Below, in pieces: positions 10,977-23,788 of a DNA stretch of 64,000 nt. The notes under the pieces are model-generated. The model was not told the origin of the DNA and did no database searches. It saw nothing but the letters and a program-made list of their open reading frames with translations. Source of the stretch: Termitomyces sp. T153 (Eukaryota; Basidiomycota; Agaricomycetes; Agaricales; Lyophyllaceae); the NCBI GenBank assembly GCA_018296165.2, contig JACKQL020000114.1:62001-126000 (forward strand), read 5' to 3'. Each line of letters begins with the position of its first letter. Position 1 is the first letter of the stretch. Made by a program: the position numbers and the translations under genes.

Positions 10977-13772
10977 ATGTCGCTCATCACGTCTGAAACG
11001 GAGCCTTTGCTGGCAAGGCAGTCCAACCACAAACAGCACGTCCCAAGAAAGGCTAGAGTGGGACCGCGGGAGATATCGAGGTCAACGCGTTATGGCATTT
11101 TGGCAGGAATATGGTCTGCAACTTTTCTTTCGGTACGAAGGACTCGAATCTTCAGTGACCGCCAACTAATGCCAAATTTAGGCTTTGAACGGTATTGTAT
11201 GATCCTCTTGATTGTTGGGTCACGTTGAATGATACAGGATGGTTCAGCTACTCTTGTCCCCACAAGTAAGTTTAACAGATTCTTCGTCAAATACTGCCCG
11301 CTTACAGCACGGCATTGCAGTGTTGCCCTCAATATCGTCAGAATTCAAGAAATTCAATCAAGCAAGCTGGCTCGGAACGGCGTATGTCACTTCTCTTTCA
11401 CTGATTCGAAGTTTATGTCTTTTTAGGTATCTACTCGCGACGTGTACATTTACACCCCTGTATGGACGACTGTGCAATGTCCTAGGTCGAAAGGGTGCAA
11501 GCCAAGTGGCACTTGTGTTTACGATGCTTGGGGTGCTTGGCTGTGGTCTTTCTCGAAGCATGGAAATGCTTATATTTTCGCGATTCGTGTGTATCCTCTC
11601 AGCTCTCAAATCAACTAGATTAAGACATGACAGTTGTCGGGGATAGGTGGAGGCGGACTATTCACAGTGGGTTCGTGAGTAACGTGGTCCCTCGTTTTCC
11701 TTCCAATCAGCTAAGCCTTCTCATGTTACAGAATCATTGTTAGCGACATGTACAGCATACGAGTATGACATCCTTAATCCGGATAGCTGGAGCTAATCGG
11801 TTCATAGAACAGGGGCTTGGCGCAAGGGATGAGTAGCGTGTTCAATGGTGTAAGTATTGTGGTTGCGAGCATGAATCTTTGCTCAATCTTTGGGACAGCT
11901 GGGCATGGGTCTTGGTGGCCCTGTGGGAGGCATGGTCACTGATTGGTATATTATACTTGCTGTACTCTTTCGTGCTCTGATGACCGATTCGCAGGCTGGG
12001 CTGGCGATGGGCCTTCCTAATCCAGATACCGATGTTCTTCTTTTCCTTTGGCTTGACGCTCCACTTCCATCATTATGTCACTCCAGTTAGTGATTTGGAA
12101 GCTCTATGTGGTTTCAGTATTCTCACTTGCTGTTAGGGCAAGGGTAAGAGCACTATCGATGTTCTAAAACGAATTGACTACGGTGGATCCATCATGCTTC
12201 TTTGCTCGGTTCGTGACTGTCCTATTCATGCCTACCATGCTGATTCAATCGCTTCCTCAGGTTGCCGCCGCCCTCATCTTCCTTAGCTCACGATACAACG
12301 AAGGATTATCTGTGAGGACATGTACTATTCCTTCCCGATATGTCGTATTTCTGATCCTGTTTCAGTGGTGGGATTCAAGAGTGTTGGCATCATTTGTCGT
12401 CATGGTCGCTAGTTCTATTTCCTTTTTCCTCGTGGAGCTTTTCGTCGCCAAAGAACCTGTACTAGCTCCCTCCCTGCTGACACAGAAAATACCAGTCCTT
12501 GTCGGCATATCTAATTTCCTTGTTGCGATATGTAACTTCTCCGTCAACTACTTCTATCCAATGTGGTTCCAGACAGTAATGTCGACGAACGCTGCCACAG
12601 CAGGTGAGAAATTTCGAGCAAGTAGATCATCGTTCAGTGACATTTGAACTTGAACGAAACACAGGTCTTCATCTTGTTCCAAATAGCCTTTCAATGTCAT
12701 TGGGTTCAGTTTTCGCTGGTTACGTTATGCATCGCACAGGGAGATACAAAGCCATTAATTTGACGTTCGGATGGTTCCCCTTCATTGGAGCATCTCTCAT
12801 AGCGTCCCTACGTCGGGACTCCCCCGCATTCCTGACCTGGATGGGCATCGTTCGTGACGATGTTACATTCTCACTTGGGGCCATACTAATAATCAGTAGG
12901 CACCCCTCGGATTTGGAAATGCTGTAGTTCTTCAAACGATGCTCAGTAAGTCGTTTTGCGTCGTTATTTCCGATCCTTCCATTCATGAATTCTATTAGTT
13001 GCGCTCTTGATTCATCTACCGGGTATGCCAACGTTCAGAAACGTTCCTTATGCTGTGTTTCAATATTCTTCAATGATTGTTAGAGTCTCAAATGGCAGTG
13101 GGAACTGGATTTGGGCAGTTGTTCCGCGGACTAGGTTAGTTCGATTCAATCGGTATTATGAACGGAAGATCAAAACATACATACCAACTTACAGGACAAG
13201 TTGGCGGCGTTGCCGTAGCATCAGCGATATTTCAGTACAGGTTGGACTCTGAGCTTCGGCATAGAATTATTGGACCAGACGCTGAAGAAGTACGTTCCCA
13301 TATGCCGCGATGTTGATTGAAAGTGAAAACGTGGTGATGCTTTTTGTATAGATGATTAGGAAAATCCGGCATTCTTCGGAGGTAGTCGCCACCCTACCTC
13401 CAGAGCTCCAGAGACATGCCAGAGACTCCTATGAAATCAGTCTGAAAGCTGTCTTCGTCTTCTCTGCGTGCTCAACATTATTAGCGTTCCTCGTCCGTGC
13501 TCCTGTAAGTTTCAATATTATCTGGATCCACACTCCAAGAAGCTCAAACACTTCAGATTCCTGATAGAAATCTTGACGAGCGAGAGAGAGGTCCCGCCAA
13601 TGATACTACCACTATCACACCGCCAGACTCAGGTTCTACCACGCCAGGGGATTCGGCTGATGATTCTGACGGTCGCGATCATGTACAACCTACTAGAATT
13701 CGTAAACGCCGACTCTCAACGTTTGAGCCACTCGATGGTACCATGGATCCTGAGAGACGAAACACTTTCTAA
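10977..13772 (+). CDS. MFS transporter of the vacuolar basic amino acid / Fnx1 type
   Basis: Twenty exons (10977-11132, 11182-11196, 11238-11265, 11321-11381, 11427-11586, 11634-11674, 11732-11762, 11808-11849, 11899-11945, 11995-12085, 12137-12208, 12261-12311, 12366-12603, 12665-12849, 12900-12945, 12999-13022, 13084-13134, 13195-13289, 13352-13504, 13557-13772) sum to 1803 nt, 600 aa. Motif A reads GRLCNVLGRK at 100-109. The antiporter motif C reads GMGLGGPVGG near 180-189. Many hydrophobic segments fit a 14-helix DHA2-like protein. The N-terminus has ETEPLL, an acidic dileucine signal typical of vacuole-targeted members, so import of basic amino acids into the vacuole is the best guess. 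The C-terminal tail of about 70 residues is hydrophilic, rich in Asp, Thr and Arg. No frameshift or stop is needed; exon 2 is only 15 nt. The substrate is inferred from family resemblance only. Confidence 0.88.
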
Positions 13773-14130
13773 TGCGCTAAAGAGCCGGAACATCGAAACA
13801 TCAAACTTAGACGACTTCCCCTTTCTTATGTTTCGTTATTCGTTATTGGTGTAGGAAATACGAGTAAATACTACACATGATAGATACCCTTTCTGATGTT
13901 TGTCTATCATCGTGTTGTGGGTTATCTCTGGAATCACACCTTGCTTTTGGTTTCTGTGACAAAGGTAAGTGTCATCCCTAAACTAACGCTAAACGCCAAA
14001 GGCTGCAGGAGAGGAGAAAAAACGGCATCCATAGGTATTTTATATGGCGTGTAGCAGTGATTTTTGGTTTGATTTCAAGTAACTTGGAGATACAGACCAA
14101 CGGCCTCTGAAACGCGTGCAGCAGGTTGTT
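13773..14130. other. 3' flank of the MFS gene
   Basis: CpG-normal; no gene seen. It ends at the poly(A)/poly(T) tract of the non-LTR element. Confidence 0.5.
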
Positions 14131-14349
14131 GTTTTTTTTTTTTTTTGGTGGTACCACTATGGATAGTAGACAGTTCACAAAGTCAACCTCTAAAATCCGG
14201 GGTGTTCAACTTATTACCTGATTTTAAGTCTGGAGCCACTCCGAAGGAAATGCCCTTACGCACATCTGTGTGGGACTCGGCCCTTCAGCCTATACCCACT
14301 AAAACCTCTGCTGCCTTTCTCCATGACTTTAGGGGGTCACTATCTCTGG

Positions 14350-16159
14350 GAAGGATGTATTTTCATGTGTTTTGTACTTTATCGAAATTTATTGCTTTGT
14401 TGCCCAGTTTTTCCTTGTCTGTTGTCAAGCAATCTATTTTAAGTCTCTTCGTTATTGCTGCATTAAATTTATTTAGCACTTCCTTCCTCCTTGGGAGTCT
14501 TGTGGGGTCGGCTTCCTTTGTGATCCGCCATTCACATTGTATTTTCCATATTAGATGTGTGGCTTCTGAGACCACTATAGTTGAAAAATGTTTTGCTTCT
14601 GTTGATTTCCTGCCATCTTCAGTTGGTCTTGAAATCATTGCACACCCCAATTGTTCTCCAAGGGTGGGTTTTGTGAATGGTATTTTCCTCAGTGTGTGTA
14701 GCTTCTTTGTCATTTCCCACACCTCTCTCTGTCTTGATACTTCACACTCCATTAAGATGTGTTCAAGTGTTTCTGTTGTCCCACATTGCCTACATAGGGC
14801 CCTGTGTTCATATTCAGGTATATTCTCCTAGTACTTTCCAATCTTGTATGCATTATGCATGGCCTTCCACAGGAACACCCTGACCTCTCTTCTCATGGCT
14901 TTGTCCTTCAATGACAGCCATATTCTATTGTCAGTTGGTGCCTCATCATTCATGGTTTTCACAGCCCATCTAGTCATGTCAAGGTGTGTCTCTGTCCCTC
15001 TCCTGTGTGGGGTCTCCAGGTTCTCAATGATTCCTTTACATATCATAGCTTGTGACACTGCAGCAAGTCTGGCCCCCTGGACATTGAAGGTAGTTGGAAT
15101 TTTGAGGTCAATGGATGGGTCTGGGTTGGGTTCTTGGGTTCCCTCATCTGCAAGGGCATCTGCACCCTCATTTCCTTCCACACCTGAGTGACCTTTTACT
15201 TTCTCTGGAGTTACAATACCTCTCCTCTTCCTTAAGTTGGCTACAAGGCATTTCATCAGTTCTTTGTTTGCTGAGCCTATCCAGCCATTGTCTTCTCTCT
15301 CTTTGAGGTTCTTAGTTAGGCTGTCAATCACTAGTTGTGAGTCACTGATTATATGCAGGGATGTATCCTGTGGAACTTTCTGCATTGCTGCAAGGACTGC
15401 ATAGGCCTCCCCTGCATTGTTTGACTGTTCAATAGTGGGTGGGAGTCTCAGGGCTAGATTCCTATGATCTCCTGGCCAAAACCATGCTCCTGCTCCTGCT
15501 ACAGCTTCAATGCTCCCATTCTTCTGGCATGATCTGTCAGTGTATACCACTACTCTTGTGAGGTTGTTGGGGGTTCTCCTTGTGTAGTCTTCATTGTCTG
15601 TTTTTGAGTATCCTTGCTCCTTTGTAAAGAGCCTGAAGCCTTCCCCTAGGTTCCCTTTTATCATTACCTCAGGGTTAAAGAGGAGAGATCTCTCCCTTCC
15701 ATGTATTCCTCTATCTCCTTCTGTGATGTGTCTAGACATCTCTGGTTTCTTTGGGTTCCATCTCAGGCCTAGTTTATTCAGCATGTCTCTTGTGAAGATA
15801 CCACATTTGTTGGGGTTTTCACACCCTCTCTGTCTTTCTGCTCTGCAGCTAACACATGCACAGTTCCACCTTCTTTTGTGCTGTGTATTTATCATGGGGT
15901 CTGTCTTCCTTTCTAGTTCTCCTGCATTGTCTACAGTTGCTATTTCATGGTTCATTTCAAGGCAGTGTGCCATAGAAGAATTCAGCTGGAGGTATTTTGT
16001 GTTTTTCATCTCCAGGTGGAACCAGAAGGGCATTTTGCCTTTCAGATTCTGGCTCAGTGTTAATGGTTGAAAACAGACCCCATACTTGCATGCTGTTTTG
16101 AACATCCTCCTCAGCAAGGGTGGGATCCCATCTTCTTTTGATCTTGCATCTATGTCCAA
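14350..16159 (-). pseudogene. LINE RNase H and C-terminal zinc-binding region
   Basis: The longest frame (16159 down to 14828) has CACVSCRAERQRGCENPNKC, then an RNase H domain with VVVYTDRSC (first Asp), NNAGEAYAV (Glu), HIISDSQ (Asp) and GHSGVEGNEGADALADEG (His and last Asp). All catalytic acids are present. A stop at 14828 separates the downstream segment (about 14815-14363), which contains CRQCGTTETLEHILMEC, the zinc-binding motif that follows reverse transcriptases of this kind. CpG decay and stops make it non-functional. Confidence 0.85.
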
Positions 16160-17165
16160 GTATTGCAGGAAGGTATTCTGGAAGGATGTGCTATCTGATG
16201 CCTTTCATTTCTTTGCAATATTCAGTCCAATTAATCTGTCTGCCACTGTTGTCCATGTGGGTCTGCTATGATCAAGCTTAAAGTATCTTTTTACCTTCAT
16301 AAGCTCAATTGCTTAATTCCTTAGTTTTATGTTCAGGATCTTTTTTCCTCCTCTTTCATGGGGAAGGTGTAGTGTGCTCAGGCCTATTGTTGGAGTAGTG
16401 CCTTCTCCCCATACAAAATCCCTTACCATTTCTGTGAGCTGTTCTTCTATCTTTTTTGGCATTCCCTACACACATGTCCTATATTGAGTTCTTCCTCCCA
16501 CCACCATTCCTATGACAAGTCTCTATCCTTCTATTGTTGGATTTCCTTTGACCCATCTGTTAAGGTTCTTTGCTACAGCTTCCACAGTGGGGGTCCAGAC
16601 ACTAATGCCATTTGTTCTGTTGCCAATGAAGGCACCTAGAAGGCATGTAGCCTCTCCATCTTTAGCTATTCTAGTATCCTCAGGTATTATTGTACTCTGG
16701 GGATTTGACTTCCTTGTTGCAGCCACATGTGATCTGTATGTTTCTGTGCTTATTGGCACTATCACTGTTTTTGGAATGTTGAACTTTGCTCTTGAGGCTG
16801 AGCACCAAGTTTTCAGGATCTTCTCCAGGGTCTTAAAGTTATCTTTTTCTGCCAGGTAGGCTGTTGTATCATCTGCAAAGAGTGTTGCAATTAGCCTTTC
16901 CATGTTTTTACCAAGGGAAAAGCCTTCAAGATCTGACATTCTCAACATTTGTGCCAGAGATTCAATGGCAATGTTGAAAAGGAGGCATGACAGTGGGTCA
17001 CCCTGCCTGACTCCTCTTGTTACTATGTAAGGTTTGCTCTTCTCTCCATTCAAGATTACTGTTGTGTTGGCCTCTGAGTACAGAGCCTGCATGCAGCAGG
17101 TTGTGCCTTGCTGTATAATATCAATTCCATTTGTGAAACATAATTTGAAGTCCAAGGGGCTTGGA
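16160..17165 (-). pseudogene. LINE reverse transcriptase, C-terminal half
   Basis: The minus-strand frame 17155-16523 encodes TRGVRQGDPLSCLLFNIAIE (palm motif), then LIATLFADDTTAYL with the FADD active-site aspartates, and the thumb region with WTPTVEAVAKNLNRWV. The domain starts abruptly near 17165. Between 16522 and 16160 the frame is broken by stops, but coding-like sequence continues into the zinc and RNase H part. Confidence 0.85.
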
Positions 17166-17930
17166 TGGGGGTCCCTTTTAGATAGATATTGAGATTTGGG
17201 TTTGAGAGGGTGGAGTTGGTTGTCAACTTATAAGTACCAAGCACTTGATACCTACACAAGGCCAATCTCCTGTAATACATGCACTTTCAAATATTGAATA
17301 ACAAACTCAAATTCAAGTGATTCAAAGAAAAACATTGGGTATGAGAACTTTTGGTGGATATGAAAATGTTTCTTATTGAGGGAGGTATCTATTATAGCTC
17401 TAATTTCTGGATCATGGACTCAGTACTTCCTCTCAAATGACTGGAGTAACTATGCATGATCCAGATCTGCATCAGTGCTACTGTAAAATACCCTGCAGTC
17501 TGCTGATCACTGTTTCTGGCATTGTAGTCAAGGATCTGAAGAAGTCATGCAATTCTACTTGCACTGTATTGTGCAGAATAAGATCTGGCCATCATAATGG
17601 AAAATTCCATGAGATTTTGTAGTGGCACATCAACAACAAGCCACTTCTGATATTTTGGCCATGTATAGCCTGAGACCCATTGGTTGATATCAAACATAAT
17701 ATTGAGGAAATAGATGTCATGACCCATTCCCAGAACCCCCCCTCCCAACCTCTTCCCAAGCCACCTCACTTCCCTGGAGTCCCTCCCCACCCTGGCTGAC
17801 TCCAACACTTCTCCAGCAAACCCCAATGGCCTCCTGGCTAACTCCAAAGCATTCCCTGCAGGCCTCAATGCTTTCCCTTTCCCTCCTGAGCCCCTGGAAC
17901 CCTCCCCCACTGTTCCTGGCACTGGCATAC
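17166..17930. other. Unassigned CpG-poor stretch
   Basis: A minus-strand ORF at 17545-17928 has a plausible-looking segment (VSGYTWPKYQKWLVVDVPL) but I cannot place it in a family. 17730-17925 is a C-rich, pyrimidine-biased low-complexity tract. Confidence 0.35.
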
Positions 17931-18169
17931 TGTAAGGGCAACCTCTGGAGGCTGTGGCTCAATCACACAACTAGCAGAGGGAGATCCAAAGTCCAGGGAT
18001 CTAGTGAGAGGCCATATGGAGGGGGCAACACTTGTCAGAATTACAGACAGAGAACTGGTGCAGCCTGAGGGCTAGAACTAGGACCAGAAGATAGGGAAAG
18101 CAAAGGAGAATAGAGAAAAACCATAAGGAGGGAGAACAGGACCAAGAGGGAATGGGACATCCCCTGACA
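17931..18169 (-). repeat. Solo gypsy LTR with 5-bp target duplication
   Basis: The sequence begins TGTAAGGGCAACCTCTGGAG and ends CATCCCCTGACA, matching the LTR family at 1747 and 57475. It is flanked by a perfect direct repeat CATAC (17926-17930 and 18170-18174). No internal element sequence is attached, so it is a solo LTR left by LTR-LTR recombination. At 239 bp it is shorter than the 369-bp family copy. Confidence 0.88.
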
Positions 18170-18185
18170 CATACATCACTGATTT

Positions 18186-19061
18186 GTCACCCTGACTTAC
18201 CCAACCAGCTCTGGAGCATCACAACAACCCTGGGGTGGCCTGTGTTCCCATTTGATCCCATCAGTATATCATTGTGGCCTACTCACTGATCATAACTGAC
18301 ACCTGTTGACTCCATGCAGCCCCAACAAGCCCTGCCACCAAACCTGCTATCTCCAGAGCAGTTCCAGTAGTTGGTATATAAGTTATAGAGTAGCATCCCA
18401 TACTCTAGTCTTGATATTGCCTAACATTACCTATGTTCTGATTGATTGTTTCTTTGTGTTTTGTGTCTCTGTGTTATGTTTTCTCTTATCTCAGTCTCCC
18501 AATCTTGTCTTGTCTCTATTTCCATTTATTGTCTCATTATTGTCTTGTGTCTCTGCTTCAATTTATTCTCATTCTCATCTCAATCTTGCCTTGACTCCAT
18601 CTTGTCTTGTTTAACTCTATTTCCTTTGCTGTGCCCAAGTTTCATTCAACTCTAATGCTGTTACAAACCCCATGCTTATGATCACAACTCCCAAACATTC
18701 ATAACCAACTCTGGACCTTGCTTTATGCTTGGCTCTGAAACCCATCAACATTCATTGATCCCCCATCAAACTCTAGCCCTGCTCCCATCACTCACATAGC
18801 CTTCATTTGCCCTGCACCCTCAATACTTGCCTCTGGACTTGTACCTGAATCTTGCCCAAGCCCAACCCTTCTATGTACCTTGTCTTATACTTCCCTGGAC
18901 CACTTTGGAATTGCTCAGACCACTTCCCTTGGCTTATCCTTGCAAGTATCTGAAGTCTGGACCTCTCCAAAGTGCTAGGTTATCAGTGTAGGACATCTCA
19001 TCCACCTAATAAGGATTTGCCCAGTTAAGCTGAGCCCCCATAGTCAGTGGAACCTGACAAT
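18186..19061 (+). repeat. Possible solo LTR of another family
   Basis: TG...CA ends (TGTCACCCTGACTTACCC to GGAACCTGACA), a TATA-like GGTATATAAGTTATAG near 18373, and a following TCTTGTCTTGTC-rich tract resemble a gypsy LTR promoter and U5. The flanking five bases (TGATT and ATAGA) do not match, so there is no target duplication to prove it. Confidence 0.3.
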
Positions 19062-22000
19062 AGATAAAAATATCATTCAAAAATAACTCTTTTGCTGCAT
19101 AATTACAAAATCCCAAGCAAATCCAGAGCATCTGAAGAGCATCACCAGATTTTCTTGACTTTACCAGTCTATGCCAGATCAATACAGCAACAATATATAT
19201 ATATATACTTGGGTATCATATGCACCTCCCTGAATGTAATGTATTGAACTATACTAAGCTTTGAGGAATTGTGGATCACAGTAAATTAATGAGATTAAGA
19301 AATTTGGGTTCAGTTGTGGTAACTTGTTTGGGCCATGGCAAAAGATTCAACCAAGCACTCAGTGACATGGCAAGCACAATAAATACTTTCAGATGGTTTA
19401 GGTTATGATAATACAATTCAAAGGGACAAATAGGCTTGAGTCTCAAAATAGGTGGTATGTCAAACAGATGGAGGAATTTAAAAGAACAAGGAAGTAAACT
19501 GAATGAATATGGCAACTTTGAACCATGCAAAATTTTAGTATCACATGGCATTTGATTACATTTTCAAGAACTCCTGTAAAGTCTCATTTGTAATAGGGTA
19601 TCCCTTGTCCACATGTAAAGATACATGATGTTCACCCTGCTTCCAAACCACAGGCACATCACTGAGTAACACTGTAGAGGATACAGAACCAGTGGGGCTA
19701 GCCCACCATACAGCCTTCTGACTTGCTTGGTGCCAAACAAAGATTTTTAGAAAAGGGAGACAAAGGTCTGTTGAGAAACAACTAGCAAAACTAATAAGAG
19801 TCACAGAAGTGGGTAGTTTCTCTTAAGAAATACCTCTACATTACTTGCTATCAAGCATGGCACACCAATTGGTATTTACTATTCTTTGTGAACAAACTTT
19901 AATATTTTTCTTTACATATAGAGAGACAAACAAATGCTGCCCTCAGTCAACTTTATCTCCATTTGAGTAACTGAGGGTAAGCATCATTACTTACTTATTT
20001 CAATTAGACATGTACTGATTACCATGTAGACTTATTACTTGCATAACTCTACAGGTAATGAATACAGTTGACTGAGGACTTATTCCTTGCATGACTCTAC
20101 AGGGTCCAAATTAGATACATCATTGGTCCAAGCACAAGATGGAGGAAGCCTAGTGCATAGAAGGAATTGTAGCAAGTCCTAAGAAATCCACCAGTGCTGG
20201 TGACCAAAACAGGAGGAATTTGATGTGCAGCCCATGCATTGTAGGTTAAGCTTGCACTAGCAACAGAGGCTGCAACTTGACTAAACCATTCAGTTGCAAT
20301 GGCTGAAAAAAAGTCTTTCAAGGGTATAAAGGGGGATGGGAGGGGCATAAGACTAGCATAATCTGTCAAGCCAAGAGGCTCTTGTTCTGGAAGGGAGAAC
20401 TGTTTCTTTGAGAGATAACAGTTCTGCCACTACCTGGACCTTCCTGTGCATCCACTGGGAATAAAGGGGAGGGGGAAACAAAGTGGGCTGTTGGGCAATA
20501 GGGTGAGAATATATTGCTCATATGGGTCAGTCAAGACCAAGTGTTTCTTGCAGAATCATAGTACATTTTTTGAGGATTGACTAGTCAAATTGCACTACTG
20601 AGATTTTGTGATTAGAAGGGCAGGTCCAATTGAGTGACTTTGGCTGTGCATGAGAGCAAGCTCTGTGATGCATTGAATGATATAATGCTCTCATTCAACA
20701 AGGTTGTTGAAAAGGGCTGCATATATGCACAAGTTACAAGTTGCTATGGTGTTTTGGAAGAGCAGATTGCCTGGTCCTACATACCCCTTCCAGCAGTCAT
20801 TGACAAACAAGAAGTCATGTCCCTGTACATCACCTGATTGCTTGATGGATGAAAATCCTAGGGTCATGCACCCCACTTCAACTTCAATAGCCAGTGTCTG
20901 CAGGATTATGACATCTTTGTTAGATGAAAGCTGAGGAATGCCTTGGTGGAGAGGGTGGTGGAAAGGCATGTGGTGGAAGTGAGGACTATGCAGAGGATCA
21001 AGGAAGGAGAAGAGTTTGACACACCAACAAAAACCAGAATGAACTACATGCAAGCAGTACAATGAGTTGAACACAAAGATGTGCCAGTGTGGAGAGCCAA
21101 GGACAAAACAAAGCATATTCTATCTAATTGAAAATGTGGGGGGAGCAGAGAGAAGGAACAACTGAGAGCTAGTTGAGAATGCAAAGATAGCTAAGAAGTT
21201 GATGGGTATACAGGGCTTGGACAGCCCAAAGATGGAGTTTTTTTTTTTCTATGAATTTAGGAGAGTTGATTAATCAAATCAGTGGGGTGGCTGAATTGAA
21301 TGGAATAGAATAGAATAGGATACTTGAGTATATACATAAGGATTGGAATGTCCATGTCCATGTACATTCCTCTTCCATACATATCTATATCTAAAATCCA
21401 TTTCCATTCCTCATCCTTCTGTTTCCATCTGCTGCTGTGTCCATAACCCAAAAGCCCCTGGGCCAACCTACTCTCAGAACATAACCACTTGTTCATAATG
21501 AACAACTATAGATCACCTTGAACTTATCCATATCTCTGTAAAGTAAACAACCACCAGTCTAATCTTGGCCCATGCCACAGCATTTAGCAGAGGAAAAAGT
21601 AGACGGAGAATTAATAGCATGCTCTAAGATTCACTTTAACAAGCAAAAAAAAATATCTCCATATCATTCCCATCTTCTTGTCACTTGGACAGACCAAGAC
21701 CAGAATAAGGACTTGATGACTGGTTGAAGACTATATATATATGAATAGATAGATAGATAACCATGTATAATAGGAAAATGTACTGCATATCAATAATAGG
21801 TGATAGACACATCTTTAATTACTCATCCTCTGAGGTCTATCATTCTTTTTATTATTGATTATTGATTAATTAATTCATAGACTTTGAGTTTTGATGATGA
21901 CAGTCTTTTCCACAAAAACTCTGAGTTGAGGTCAAGATTAAGTCTGGCTAGATGGTGCTCAAGTAAAAAAAAAGAGAGAATCAAAAAAGTAATTCAGAGT

Positions 22001-22540
22001 CCTCAATGCCCAAATTGAGAATATCCTTGGCCCTTCTCATTCTCATTCATTATTACAACCATCAGTAAAACACCAAAATGAACAACCTTTGTATGTCATC
22101 AGACTCAGTGTAATGTAATCCCTCCCATAGATCCATAGATCCAAGAAATGGGATAGTGCTGTCAGATGTGCACATGTTGAATGATGAACAATGTGACTCA
22201 GGAAAAGGGTAACAGATAATATATGTATGCAGTTCAAGCTTTGATGATGCACTTTGCACAATGTATGCAGTTCAAGCTTTGATGATATGCTCTGCATTAA
22301 TCCAAGAACTCTTTTTTTCACAGAATTTGCATTTTTTTATTCATGTCCATATTCATATGCATCCATCAAGACAAGACATACTCCATCCCTAGTACATTGA
22401 TACTCCTCACCATGTCCGTGCTCTAACAAATCCAGAGATTGAGAATAGTCGTGCTAGGCTAGGCTAGGGTGTTAGGATTATGTGTGATTATGATTGTGAT
22501 TGTGATTATGTATGATTATGTATTCAAAAAAAAAAGGTTG
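19062..22540. other. CpG-depleted stretch with broken ORFs
   Basis: Minus-strand ORFs at 19276-19804, 20097-20369 and 20691-21116 look like scattered exons of decayed genes or transposons, but I recognise none. The (ATGATT/ATTGTG)-type simple repeat at 22480-22520 and an A-run at 22527 stand at the right edge. CpG returns from about 22565 (GGCGCTGC...), marking the start of the large genic island. Confidence 0.35.
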
Positions 22541-23788
22541 GACAAGCAGTAAGTGGGATGGGATGGGCGCTGCTGTGCCGTGCGCATTGCTTGTGTGATG
22601 CGCATGATGGCGGCTCGGATTCGGATTTCGGATTCGGCATGACCCGATCCGACCGCCGCTCCAGATGACTGATCATCGTACGCATAATTGACCTGATTGA
22701 CCTGATTGACCTGACTGACTGAATTGAATCGAGTAATTGTATTGAATTGATTGGGATACTTACTTTGCTTTACTTTAGTCAAATTGGATTGGTTGGCATT
22801 TTTTCCGTACGTCTACGTACGATATACGTATGTAATCATAATGATATCGTTGTTCCATTCCCGCTGCCATGGGCGTTTGCGGAGCCGTAGCCGTAGCCGC
22901 GCAGCCGCGGGCTCCTCCGCTTCGAGCTTCGAGTGTTGATGATGAAGATCGAGTGAGACGTGAGACGCACGCACGCACAGCACTCTGGGTACGCTGCCAA
23001 ACCCGTGATTCACGATTCGTCCATCGCGATGGCTGGCCTAAGTTAAGCTCGGGGTGTGGCTGTACGGAAGTGGGAAGTGGCCGTGCCGCGCGTGGGTGGG
23101 TGGGGTATATTAGGCAGAGGGCAGAGGGCAGAGAGGAGCGAGGAGTGATGATTGGTGATGGTGATGTTTGGAGAACAATGAGTGGGTGGGAAGTGTATGC
23201 ATGATGGTTACGGTATGGAGAGGACAATGTCAGTGTGAAAGCGAAGAAGTCGCGGGGCTGTTGTCGGTGTTGTTGTTGTTTTTGTTGTTATTGTATTGTG
23301 ATGTCTGGGGAAGAAGGAATGTACTTGTGTGATGAGCATGCGTGGGAGTGGAGAATACAATGCAATGAAGGGAGAAGATGCTTTGAAGATTAATGAGACT
23401 GAATTGATTTTGATGTCCGAGAGGGGAAAAGAAAACAGATCGTGACAGCCTGAGATGGGATCGTATACTTAGACTAAGATCGAGGGGGTCAGCTGATGCT
23501 GCGAGAGGTACTTTGTACATTTGGGGTGGGGGATGGAAATTTTTTAGTGGCGTGAAAGTAGCTGGGGGGACCGAGGACGGGTGATGGGCTGAAGAATCGA
23601 GACAGGGCGACAGGGAGCATCCATAAGCAGGACAAAGGCCAGGCCAGATCCAGATGGGGCACTGGATATGCTGTGTCTGAGCACGTGGACAAGGGTTTAC
23701 ATCAGCCCTAGCGGAATCGGATTCGGACATTGTTCTTGGACTTAAGAAGAGCTGCGAGCTGCGAGCATTCCATCCCGCCTCACTCGCC
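22541..23788. other. CpG-normal upstream region of the Pro/Ala-rich gene
   Basis: G-rich on the plus strand from 23050 on. Long opposing ORFs (for example 23230-23790 minus) are compositional, with no domain signature. Probably the promoter and 5' UTR of the gene at 23789. Confidence 0.35.

Larger units (their letters stand above)
14131..17165 (-). mobile_element. 5'-truncated non-LTR (LINE-like) retroelement
   Basis: On the minus strand the order is reverse transcriptase, zinc motif, RNase H, a second Cys motif, then a 3' poly(A) tail seen as 15 T residues at 14132-14146. Sequence left of the tract is CpG-normal gene flank, whereas the element is CpG-poor. The 5' end, about 17165, lies inside the reverse transcriptase, so ORF1, the endonuclease and the N-terminal half of the transcriptase are absent. 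5' truncation is the usual result of target-primed reverse transcription. RNase H in the same polyprotein suggests a Tad1/I-like fungal clade (inferred). No target-site duplication was resolved. Confidence 0.85.

Noticed and set aside
14116..17107. 13-bp match TGCAGCAGGTTGT next to the LINE poly(A) tract and near 17091, taken as a target duplication
   Set aside because: The second copy lies inside conserved reverse transcriptase coding sequence, so it cannot be the 5' flank. Chance match.
17717..17962. Gly/Arg/Glu-rich minus-strand ORF
   Set aside because: Product of the C-rich low-complexity tract at 17730-17925, not a recognisable protein.
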